The notes under the pieces are model-generated. The model searched no databases. It saw nothing but the letters and a program-made list of their open reading frames with translations, and was not told the origin of the DNA. DNA of 64,000 nucleotides from Uranotaenia lowii (taxonomy: Eukaryota; Arthropoda; Insecta; Diptera; Culicidae): positions 150,414,843-150,478,842 of the forward strand of contig NC_073693.1 of the NCBI RefSeq assembly GCF_029784155.1. The letters are read 5' to 3'. The first letter of the stretch is position 1. Each line of letters begins with the position of its first letter. Below are positions 21,800 through 32,460 of this stretch, piece after piece. Position numbers and translations under genes: made by a program.

Positions 21800-23430
21800 A
21801 ATCTATCGAATCAAAATCATCAACAATCGATCCGACTTCAAAACAAATTTGATACAATATCTCAAAGGAATTCATGTTCGATAACCACCAACCATCGTAT
21901 CAGTCATAGTAATTTTAATTTTGTTTTTCGTTTGCCTTTAAACATTATTTTCAGTTCAGTTTTTTTTAAATTTAGATTTAAGACAGCCTTAGAGTTATTA
22001 TTTTTAAATATATTTTATCCTAATTTAAATTTTGTAAATTTTTGTTGTACTCTGTGAATCTCTTTAAAGGATATATTTCCACTAAGATTCACACGTTAAC
22101 TTAAATGTAGTTTTTTTCTTTTCTTCGCATATAGCCTTTAAAAAAAATTGATTCCCAGCATAAGTAGAGTCTTGTTCGCGATTGCCATTTGTATGCTGTC
22201 GACATGTCTCAAGAAAAAAAAATACAACACACAGTAGAAATCAGCTGTTACGTCATACCTGTCATAGCTGTTACGTTTTACCCTCTAAAATCACTGGGCC
22301 AATGGAAATCCGGAAATTCTAAATTTCAATTTAATTCAAATTACTAAGAATAGCTTAAAACGTTGTGATCTGGTATTAAATGTCTATGAGGAAAATTTTT
22401 TTTACCAATAATTGATTTTCTGAGACGAGGCGTTTTCAAGTCCTACCAGAAAATCGATCTTGGATTTTTTAAAAATAAGTGACATCAGATTCCGACATTT
22501 TATGCATTTCAAGGTCAATTGGCATAAAAATTAAAATTTCGATTTTTCCGTTTTACTTTGGCCCCCCCTTAGATGATCTGTTAGGGACTAAAAATAGAAA
22601 TAATGAGGCACCCCTTAATCAAGTCCGGTTGAGCTGAAATTTGAACACGTCAATTTTATGGGTTTGGGTTTATGGGTTTATGGGTTTTATGGTTTATGGG
22701 TTTGGTCGTATTGGTCAGTGTAATTGCTTGAAAGTTGAATATTTTTTCTAAAAAACCTAACATGCAGACAAACAAGTGATAATTAAAATTTTAGAACTAA
22801 GTTGGTATAACGTGAAAATAATTCAGACATTTAAGACTTATAATAGATTTCTCACATATCCTAAGACGAACGACTAAAATGAGTATAAAAAATGCAGGAA
22901 AGACAAAACATGTGATTACAGGGAGATTAATTCATTCGTTTCACAATTAGAAATCGAGAATGTCATACACAAATTATATGTAAGTAGTCTGAGAACAGAG
23001 TACATTGGCCAGTTTTACGTGTAAATTTGAAACACAACTCTTGTTTTCTTACCTTGATTAAAGTTTTTCGATTTTTTTCTTAAAATGGTTATTGAACGAT
23101 TTGTTAAGAATTAAATTGGATAAGAGTGGATAATTTATATCTGTAAACTATTGAAAATACACTAACAGTTGTTTAAAAAATGAGTTTTTGAACGATTCTG
23201 GATTTAATTTATCATAAAAATGTCAGATTTTTCGCTTTAACTTTCGTTAACAGAATTAACAGCAGCAAAAAGCTTGGAAAATATTTTGATAGATTTACTT
23301 CGGCCGTTCTTTACATAGATAGTTCGAAAAAAAAATGTATGTTAAAATCTCTTATCAAAACCCAATGAACAAAATTATATGACTAATTCGATAATCATTG
23401 ATTCAAACCCTGTAATCAATCATCGCTCTG
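21800..23430. other. AT-rich DNA, small GT-rich simple repeat
   Basis: Mostly plain AT-rich sequence. Around 22660-22706 there is a short simple repeat built from the word TTTATGGG. I see no gene or TIR pair. Confidence 0.5.
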
Positions 23431-23439
23431 TTCTGATAA

Positions 23440-23990
23440 TCGAATCATAAATGGATGAGCCACATTGGGCCGTATCCACTAAAGCGGTAGCCTAATTAAT
23501 TCCGTAATCCAAGAGCATTTGCATAAAGAAACAATATTCATTCCCCATAATGTGTTCGGATTAGCAGCACCACATCAATGCCTGCCTGCCGTAAGGTGAT
23601 AGGATTGGAGGACTGACTGAGAAGATTTGCTGCCGATCATTTCGTCGCCTTTTCTATCAACAGCTCAGTCGTCGAAAACCAGCAGCAGCCAGCCCTCAAC
23701 AGAATCCAAAATCATTCAAAGAGAGACCCAACACAACCAGTCAACAAACAACACACGCCAAAGTGTTTGACAAAATTGCTGCAAATTGTTATTGCAGCCG
23801 GCGTTCAACCTCATCGGCATCTTTATTCATTTGTAGGAGCGACACCAACAATGATGGCACGATCCAGTACAGTGGGTTGGTTGTTGAGGATTTCACTCAC
23901 TTACGTGTTTATGTTTTATTTATCTACTTAGTAGTACCTACGTAGCAGCAATTTAAGCCCACCGGGGATACTTTGGAGGATGAATATTTA
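23440..23990. promoter_or_regulatory. Candidate cis-regulatory block
   Basis: This stretch is less AT-rich, contains no repeat that I can detect, and carries several homeodomain-type words: the reverse complement of TAATCAATCA (a Pbx/Exd-Hox type TGATTGATTA), CCTAATTAATTCC, TTTGCATAAA, and GATAA. There is no conserved reading frame. The call is inference from composition and short words only. Confidence 0.25.
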
Positions 23991-24284
23991 TGCACCTCAC
24001 ATACGAATGCATCAGCTCCTAAACGAGGATTATGATTGAAGTTGTAAGCATAAGGATAGAGGAAAATGTTCATCAGAAAAATGCGACAGTAGCTTGAGTT
24101 ATGAACATGGTTTAATGCAAAGCTGATAAAGATGTCTTTCTTTTTATCAATAATATTTAATACTTACAAGTTCATCCGTTTGTAAGAAACGTGTGACGCT
24201 TTTGATTTTTTTATTTTAATGTTTCAAAATATAAGCATTGAATTCTCATGAATATTTGCTTTTTGAACTCTAGGGTTAGAGATC

Positions 24285-24896
24285 AATTCTAGCGTAACAT
24301 TTAAAAAGGGCGAAACTGCCAAATGTAAACAAATCGAGCTAACGGTCATTCCGGATGCACGCGGTTGCACTTCATCTAATAAACGCGGTTTCATCTTAAA
24401 ATCACATAAAACTTTCAAAAAATTGATAAAATTCAATTGGGCGAAACTTCCTGTTGATGCATTTTCGTTGGAACGTGAAGTTACGCCTATTCAAAATAGA
24501 GTGAATTTTTCTATTCGTGTAGGGCCAATAGGCGTAACTGAGTTGACCGTGTGTGACAAAACGGCCTAATTAGTTTTTGCGTGTAGGACGAATGGGCGAA
24601 ACTTCAAAACCAAAACAAAAACGGCCGATCAATTGGGCGAAACTTGCAAGCGTAACTGGAATCGAAAACAATTAAAGGGCGAAACTCGAAAATCTCTGAA
24701 ATTAAGCGAAAAAAGTTAAAGTTCTTTATAACCATCGAACAATAAGGGAATATAATGCACATTTTTCAATGTTGTTGAACAAAAGGTGGTCGATTTTTTA
24801 AATAGGATTTGAATAGGTGTTCCGAATTTTCAAATGCGTTTTTCTCGTTTCGAGCAAACTGCTAGTTTCGCCCTTTTGAAATGTTACGCTAGAATT
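24285..24896. mobile_element. MITE with GGGCGAAAC internal motif
   Basis: The termini AATTCTAGCGTAACATTT and their inverted copy at 24877-24896 frame about 610 bases, and the TIR extends through a GGGCGAAACT block for about 35 bases. The word GGGCGAAAC recurs at least five times inside (near 24308, 24439, 24594, 24634 and 24677), all in the plus orientation, with an inverted copy at the right end. AATT at each edge may be a target duplication. No coding content. Confidence 0.75.
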
Positions 24897-24902
24897 AAAC
24901 CC

Positions 24903-25701
24903 ATAAGGGGGCATCCATAAATTACGTAACGCTCCTAAGGGGGGAGGGAGTAACCTCGAGCGTTACGAATTGTGACATAGGGAAGGGGGGGAGGTATGCT
25001 CATCGTTACGTAACGATTTTTTCCCAAAAATTTCAGTTTAATCGCCGCTATTTTGATGTCATGCTAATTTTTGCAGAATGATAAGCAAACCAAAATCAGA
25101 TAAAAATTTGTAAGCTTCAACATGATTGAAACTGTTTGTAACCTTTCCTCTTCAAAAATTCTGAAATAGACTGTATTGAATATCCGTGAAATACCCGTTG
25201 GAAAACAAAATGTTAGGTACATTTACCCCCAAGAACTCAATTCAACCTTAATACGGAAATTTTACAATTTTTTTCTCAATTGATTTTTTTAAAAGCAGAT
25301 TTGATTATTCCAACAATAATACTAACTGGAGTGGACTATATTTTTTGCATAACTAGTTATGCTTCTTGAACAAAATAAAGAATACAAGGTAGATCACCAG
25401 TGAAGAAGCAATTTATTCATCAATTTATTTTATCAAAGAGTTATCATCAATGAAAACTAAGAAGCGATTTTGATAGATATTAATTCCGTTTCAAAGAACG
25501 TTAAAAAAAAGTTGTGTTAATTTCTTTTTACCTTCGAAAATCTGTATTTAAAACATCACAAGATAAGGGGGGGGGGGTAATTATCAGCGTTACGTAATTT
25601 TCATAGGGGGTATGTCGAAGCGTTACGATTTGTGACCTACGGGGGGAGGAGGTCAAAAAAGTGCATTTTTTGCGTTACGTAATTTATGGATGCCGCCTAA
25701 T
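24903..25701. mobile_element. GGCATCC-type MITE
   Basis: The left end (ATAAGGGGGCATCCATAAAT, then TACGTAACGC) and the inverted right end (to about 25701) match, with G-rich subterminal blocks and GTGACATA/GTGACCTA motifs. It lies only about 6 bases from the preceding MITE. It belongs to the same family as 11243-13583. It is non-coding. Confidence 0.8.
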
Positions 25702-25719
25702 GGTCATTTCAGAATAGTT

Positions 25720-25935
25720 ATTTATGCATCAAGTCGCAGAAAGTTGATTTTTTGGATAAAAACATCGAGTGCTGAAAAAATCGAGTTGCATATACAATTT
25801 CATGCAGATTCGAAAAATTCCCTTGAAAATTTATTAATTATCCTACAAGAACCGTATGCCATCAAATAACTACATGTAGACGACCATGCCAACGACTAAA
25901 AATATATGATCAAGTAGGTCGTAGAATGTGCTTTT
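25720..25935 (+). repeat. Dispersed repeat, related to 55385-55650
   Basis: It shares an ordered set of words with 55385-55650: ATAGTTATTTAT, ATCGAGTGCTGAAAAA, ATGCAGATTCGAAAAATTCC, ACATGTAGACGACCATG and CAAGTAGGTCGT. The copies are diverged and in the same orientation. The family is unknown to me. Confidence 0.55.
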
Positions 25936-26105
25936 CAACACTGAATTCAGTGCTGAGAAGTAACTCTTTTTGATACTGTTTTCAGTGTCAAAATGTTCAC
26001 TTTAAAACACTGAATTGCCTAAAACTTTTTATTTTAGTTAAGAGTTTACCATTGCTTTGGAAAACTAAAATCATGCGTTAATATTATACTGTAATTATTG
26101 ATATA

Positions 26106-27292
26106 AAGGGTGACACGGTCAAAATTGGGTCAGTATCAACTTGACGTATTTCTTTCAATTTTGCATTTAAAAAACTTGAACACCCCTCATTTTGAAGGTA
26201 TGTGTGTGTATAGAATGTTGTTCCTATTTTGATTTTGGAATTCACTCTTCAGTTGTCAAAATGCCGTCCAAGGAAGAAGAGCAGCGTATCAAAATTTTTC
26301 TCGCGCATCGCGAAAATCCGAGCTACTCGCACGCAAAGCTGGCGAAATCGCTAAAAGTTGCCAAATCAACCGTTACAAATGTAATTAAAGTGTTTGGGGA
26401 ACGTTTCTCGACAGCCTGGAAATCTAGAGCGGGGGAGGGGGGGGGGGGGAAACGAAAACCGGAAGCTGGGTGTATCGTCTACAACCGTGCATTGAGCCAA
26501 AAAAACGAGCCGGACTATCGACTTACAAGAAGGTAATGACTCCAAATCGTAGATAAACAAAATACGATGGCCAAAGCGCGATCCCGAAGGCTGTACACGA
26601 CGATGCTGACGAAGTTTGACTGCGTGGTAATGGACGACGAAACCTACGTCAAAGCCGACTACAAGCAGCTTCCGGGGCAGGAGTTTTATACGGCAAAAAG
26701 AAGGGGAAAGGTAGCAGATATTTTCAAGCACATGGAACTGTCAAACTGTACCTGTGGCTTGAAAAGCAGCATTTTGATAGTTTCTGGGACTGTCAACCTA
26801 GAAATTTACGTGAAAGAGTTTTTGAATAAACGTCTGCTGCCTTTCCTGAAGAAACACAGTTGTTCCGAACTGTTTTGGACAGATTTGGCATCTTGCCATT
26901 ACGGTAAAAAGGCCAGGGAGTGGTACGCCGCCAACAACGTGCAGGTGGTTCCCAAGGACAAGAACCCTCCCAACACGCCAGAGCTCCGCCCGAATGAGAA
27001 ATACTGGGCTATTGTCATGCGGAAGCTGAAGAAGACCAAAAAATTGCTAAGGTCGAGCAACGGTTCAAGGCAAACTGGCTTTCTGCGGCGAAGAAGGTGG
27101 ATAAGGTGGCTTTACAAGATCTGATGACAGGAGTTAAGCGTACATTTGGAAAAGCGGAAGCCTAACTGAATATTTTTCCTGAATTTTATACTAATTAAAC
27201 TTGAAAAAGAAATTTAATTTGATTTTTCAAATAAACAATTTCACCGATTTACACGCGTTTTCCCTTGACCAAATTTTGACCGTATCACCCTT
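26106..27292 (+). mobile_element. DD37E Tc1/mariner element, 1,187 bp
   Basis: The left terminus AAGGGTGACACGGTCAAAAT and the inverted right terminus AAGGGTGATACGGTCAAAAT are flanked by TA (26104-26105 and 27293-27294). The size and organisation suit a mariner with one transposase gene. The gene inside is defective. Confidence 0.92.
26261..27165 (+). pseudogene. DD37E mariner transposase, defective
   Basis: The start at 26261 opens MPSKEEEQRIKIFLAHREN and a HTH (AKLAKSLKVAKSTVTNVIK, about residues 27-45). A G-rich tract near 26430-26450 and a deletion follow; the second HTH is missing and the frame stops at 26534. The same frame restarts in AKARSRRLYTTMLTKFDCVV, with the catalytic MDDETYVKADY (first Asp), FWTDLASCHYG (second Asp) and PNTPELRPNEKYW (Glu). 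There are 37 residues between the second Asp and the Glu, which places it in the DD37E group. A frameshift near 27040 puts the normal C-terminus (ending GKAEA, stop at 27163-27165) in another frame. All three catalytic residues survive, but the protein cannot be made whole. Confidence 0.92.
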
Positions 27293-27689
27293 TATTAGAA
27301 TACATTTTATATTATAATTTGTTCATGTTGGAAACATTTGAAAATAATTGAAAAAGAACCTAAAATCTCATTTTTTAAAGTTTTTAAGAAAATGTTCAAA
27401 AACTCAAAAAAAAAATTAATTTACGATGTTCTGGTTGAGATATATATCTAAGGAATCAAGTCTCCCGATGTGACTAAGACTTTTTGGACTTTTACCATTC
27501 AAACTACAATATCTCAGAGTCTGAATCAGACCGATTGGTTTTGTTCCCATGATGCCTCCAAAATTCTATAGAAATCGCATTTTTCGGTTCAAGTAAAAAT
27601 TAATGTAACGCGTAACTTTTGATTCAATTGATAGAGTTTTTAAAAAATTTCGGAATAGCTTCGGATAGGTAGGCTGCGGTTCAGAGCAT

Positions 27690-27978
27690 GTTCACTGGTG
27701 TTGGGAAAAAGTGATAGAAATTTGGACACCTACGGCACATTTTGAAAATTTTGCCATGTAAAAACATTTTCAAGATCTGTGGCCTACTAGTTTTTTTACA
27801 ACACGTGTTGTATTTTCGCAAGCTGTGATGCAAAAATAGCAATATTTCTATCACATACGGCTGAAATAGAAACAGTGTTGTAAAAAAAAACAACGCCCCA
27901 AGATCTTAAAAACATTTTTGCATGGTAAAATTTTCAAAATGTCAAAACTTCTATCACTTTTTCTCAACACCAGTGAAC
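27690..27978. mobile_element. Small foldback MITE (~285 bp)
   Basis: TTCACTGGTGTTGGGAAAAA at the left and the inverted TTCACTGGTGTTGAGAAAAA at the right frame two arms that pair imperfectly over much of their length (shared GTGATAGAA, CATTTTGAAAATTTT, AAGATCT). The centre holds CAACACGTGTTG. It is non-coding, and no clear target duplication was seen. Confidence 0.75.
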
Positions 27979-27979
27979 T

Positions 27980-30135
27980 TGTTCTAAAGGAAGACAATGC
28001 GTTATTTTCTGACCGTAAAAGTGGTAAAAGTTATGAAAAATTTTAAAATCCGGAAGATAGAATATGATCAAGTGTCAATCATAAATGGAACCAGTTCAGT
28101 GACAAAACTTGTCTCCCAGTTGGCACCTTTTTTTACATATTTGGTGAGCCCAAACCATTTTTCACTTTTTTATTGCTGTTAATGTTTCAATTAGATCTTA
28201 AAATAGGGGTAAAATCCATGTTTGACCTTCATTTATCAAATTTAAAGATTTGAATTTATTTTTAGTTTTCTTGATATTTTATATGAGTTATTCAATTCGC
28301 AAAAGTTTAATTTAATAAATAAATTAATTTTGAATTCAATTTAACAATTTCAAATTATTTATCTTTTTTTACAGCTGAAAATTACAAATATTTAGGTTTT
28401 GAGACATTTTAATTTGTTTTGCAAGTTTTGTTCAATAAAAAAACCCCTTATTTTTATTTCAAAATAATCATCCAATGGATTTAAACCTTAGATTATAATA
28501 AAATAACGTTTGCAAATAAAGAAACGTGTAATACCAATTTAATAAAATCAACAGGGAATCTCATATTTCCTTGATGTATTGTTTCACTTTATTTAAACTG
28601 TAGTTTTTTCAAGAGCTAAATTCCAAACTATAATCTGAAATATATCGGATTTTCAAGAATCAGAATGGACTGCAAAATTTTTGTCTATTACTTTTGCCTT
28701 TGAAAATTTGATTTATTTGTGATTAGGGCATAGCATATTTTTTTAAGAAGTACTTCTTAAAGAAACTTGTTCTAAGCTCAAATCAAATAAGTCTAATAAA
28801 AGCTAGACTATTGAAAAAATTCTAATATTTAATCGCCGATGAAAGTTAGTTCCCTGTTTGTAACAAAACGCTTCATTATACAAATTTAGCTTCATGACTT
28901 ATGGCGTTTTTTTCGTCAAAAGTTACTGTTTAATAGGAAAACTATTAATATAAAAGAAATTATAGTTTACCGAAACACTTTTTAAAAGTGTCTCCCAATC
29001 AATTCCTTTAATCCCACTACCAAATAGAATTATTTTGCTAGGATGCAGAGGTAACCTTGGTTCTTAAGCACAAAAATGATCTTTCAATCACTTTGTGCTT
29101 TCAAAGGGCAAACAGTTTACGACCCTGTAATCTCAAAATTGAAACAGACACTGACAAACAAATGTAAACGCAACACAAAACAAACTGACCGAAAACAAAT
29201 AAGAATAGACGGAGGCCAGTAAATTGTAAGATTTTTAAAATTGTTAGTTAAGTTAAAATTTATCGTTTAAAATATATTTTTAGTGTCCACTGAGGAAGAG
29301 CGAATGACATAGTAGCTCGAAACGTATGGACAACTGGTAAAAAAGGTTTTAAATTATTCAAAAACTCGCCGAAAAAAGTCGATTAAAAAACTCACAATTT
29401 ATTGCGGCGATAAACAAAACAATTCCACAAGTAAATTAATGAAAGCCCCGTCTATGTTGACTTTGGAAATAATCGCCTACATGCTCTGATTATTTTAAAC
29501 ATATCCACATAATTTGCTACATCGTTTTAGTGTGCGATACAGTAAGTTGAATCCGAATTCATGCAAACTCGATCCTATATAAAGATTTTAGTTTAAATAT
29601 GGCACTTGAAAAAACTGATTATTTAATAATGTTGAATTTTACGCTAAAAACATACAAATATGCATGTTTTTGGCATCAAATCATTAAAAATCAATTCCTG
29701 TTTTAGAGTTTTTAATAAGACAAAACTTGCAAAATAAACTCGACAAAAACATAGTGAAGATAATAAAGAAATGGATCGAGGAGAAGAGGGGAGCTTAGAG
29801 AAAAGGCAAAAAGTTGTTTTCTACAAGGTGAATCAGGGGAAATGGAAATGGAAGCAATGAAATTTGCAAATTGTATTATGGAAATATTTTTCATTTTACT
29901 AAAAAGCTTGTAGAGTGCACTGGTAAGATTCGAATAATGGTAAAATTTGGATTAAAGTGGTAGTATTTGAGATTCAAGTAAAGGTTAGATAATGTTATTA
30001 TATACCATATGTTTCATTCAATATATAAATATAAGAACGACCAATCAGTTGCCAATTGGACAGATATCTAAACGTGGGCTTAATATCTGTCGTAGATTAA
30101 TAACGCTAAAAATGTTGTTAATTTTAAAACGGTTG
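27980..30135. other. AT-rich DNA, nothing recognised
   Basis: Long plain AT-rich stretch. A CACTGAGGAAGAGCGAATGA word near 29288 resembles a motif seen in dispersed insect repeats, but no boundaries could be set. No gene. Confidence 0.45.
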
Positions 30136-30137
30136 CG

Positions 30138-30545
30138 TAAGGCCGGAACAAATTTCAAATCCTTCTTTTGTCACTCGGAGTTGGAACATCGCAAGGTGGG
30201 GGACAATAAAAAATAATGCAAAAAACAAATAAATTGAAATAAATTGCACGAAAGCTTGTATGTAACTAAATTGCATACTATATCATTGCACAAAACCTAT
30301 AAATCAAGTAATTTCTTATCGAATAATTCAATAAAATCAAGAATACAAAAGGTGAAAAAACTTCCATCTTCCAAAATTTGTATTTTGGTCTTGTAATCTT
30401 TCAGATATTTGAAAATTTTGTCGAAAATTACATAAAAAATACTTCAAACTTTATTTATTCTCCCCCTCGGGTTTTTTGGAAATTTCGAAGAAGGGGGGGG
30501 GGGGGGTGGGTGACAAAAGAAGAAATTGATATTTGTTCCAGCCTA
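30138..30545. mobile_element. MITE with GGCCGGAACAAAT terminus
   Basis: The left end GGCCGGAACAAATTTC followed by CCTTCTTTTGTCA pairs with an inverted right end (TGACAAAAGAAGAAATTGAT, then TTTGTTCCAGCC, to about 30543). A 14-15 base G run lies just inside the right end. A further copy of the terminus alone is at 45909-45943. Non-coding. Confidence 0.6.
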
Positions 30546-32120
30546 AATGATGCATCCAAAATACACATACACCTACACGCCAAGCACTAAATTCATAACA
30601 GTTCACACCAAGTCATGGTGTCGGGTATGTGGTTAGTTGCATTGCAGATTTGCCGTACTTATAATCTAAAGAATGCAATTAAGCGCATACGTAGGCGAAA
30701 CTGCAGTGAATCCGTGCACCCATGGTGGCTTATTTACATACATACATACATACAAAACTTGCAAAATAAACTCGAACTCGAAGAATTGTGCAAATGAACA
30801 GACTTTGGTTTAAAATATTTTAAAATCGAACCCACAATCAGAATTATAAGCATGCGATCTCATTCAATTTGAATTACTTACCGAAAAAGTCATCTTGATT
30901 ATTTTATTTTGATTATAGAACTTATTATCGAGCTGAATCAAAATATGAATTTTGAATAATAGTTCTGAATCTGAATTTCGAATCTAAATCAAAAATTTGA
31001 ATTTAATCTCGTTCGGAATTTCAATAAGTTTTCAAAAAAATATACACAAAACGATTTCTGAATTTTGATTCCAGATTAGATTTACGAATACGAGTTAAGG
31101 ATTGAAATCTGGTTCAGAACGCTCAATCATGAATCCATTAATATGATTTTGATGCTTTAGGTTTCAATGTTGATTCTTTATTTTGTTTATATATTATTCC
31201 AACTTGCAAATATAAATAAAAATGATGAATCTGTATCGCCATTTTGAAGCTTTGTTATGTTCTAGATTTACGAATCTGAATATGAATTCAAAACTCAGGA
31301 GGGTTAATTAGTTTTTTTTCATATTCGTAAAAATATTAGCTAAATATTGAAAATGCTTATTAGTTTCGAAAATCATGAATGTAAAACGAAATTTAAAAGA
31401 CGATTTCAAATAAAGCAATTTTTAAAAATGATTTGAACCGAAAATCAAGAACCCTAAACTGGATAGAGAATCCGAATTAGTGATTTGGAACCAGAACCTC
31501 TAAAATGAGTTGATTCTTATTTAAAGTTTAATATTCCCAAATGAATTACTATCAATGAGTGAGAATTTTTTTAAAAACAGTTGTTGAGTTCTGGACCTGG
31601 GATTAGTTTTCGATGTTTCGACATCCGTTCTGAGTCAAGATTGTTACACTCGAATAACTTTACTCCATCCCCCGTTCCTACTACTTCCTCCTACTTCAAG
31701 CTAAGCTAAGCTAATTTGACAGATATAAGCTTCGTTTTTTAAAAATGATCATGGAAATTGCCGTACAGGGAGCCAGTTTTCGACAACGAGAACGATACCC
31801 CGTTGATGATTCTCAGAGAGCGACAAATAGGTATCAATTCAAAAAACCCGATTTAATACACTTAACAGTGGATTGGAGCCTTTCTAACAGAGTTTAAATT
31901 ATATTTGGAAATATATAAAATAATATAGAATATACATGATAGATTCCTTCCCTCTGAATCATATAAGAATGATTTCAGATATTCAAACACGAAAAATTCC
32001 AATCTCAATATAAAAAAATGATGCCTGGTACGTTTTTTTGGGGAAAAGCGAACTGGTATGTAAGGAGCTCATTTTATGTATGGAAAGAATGGTATTTAAA
32101 CAGTAGAATTTCCAAGATTT
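30546..32120. other. AT-rich DNA with degenerate satellite-like words
   Basis: The segment 30930-31130 contains many degenerate GAATCTGAATT-like words that resemble the satellite at 32.5 kb, suggesting eroded satellite or a source sequence. A short (AAGCT) run lies near 31698. No gene. Confidence 0.4.
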
Positions 32121-32127
32121 ATAACAC

Positions 32128-32197
32128 GCTGAAATGGTGCCGTGGTAGCAACCAGAACTTTCACGTTACTGGTCACGGTTCGAATCTTACTGTTTTT
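32128..32197 (+). repeat. tRNA-like module (SINE-type)
   Basis: TGGTGCCGTGG at 32135-32145 resembles an A box and GGTTCGAATCT at 32177-32187 is a nearly perfect B box at normal spacing. T-rich sequence follows. Acceptor-stem pairing is poor, so a SINE head or tRNA pseudogene is more likely than a tRNA gene. Confidence 0.5.
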
Positions 32198-32460
32198 TTA
32201 TGCTTTTTTTTACTGAATAAGTAAAACCAACTACAATATTGATGGATAGCCGTGACGCGTGCCCTAGCATGATACCTTTTTTAGAGCTCAACCATGCATA
32301 GAGGAAAAATTCCCACAAAAGGAGGGGAAAGTAATATGACTATTAAATGATTAATCTCATTCTGGAAACTAAATCTGAAATCTTATTCTGATTCTAAAGT
32401 TTGAATTTTGAGTTACAACACTTAGTCTAATATTTGAATATATTCAAATTCCAGGTTGAT

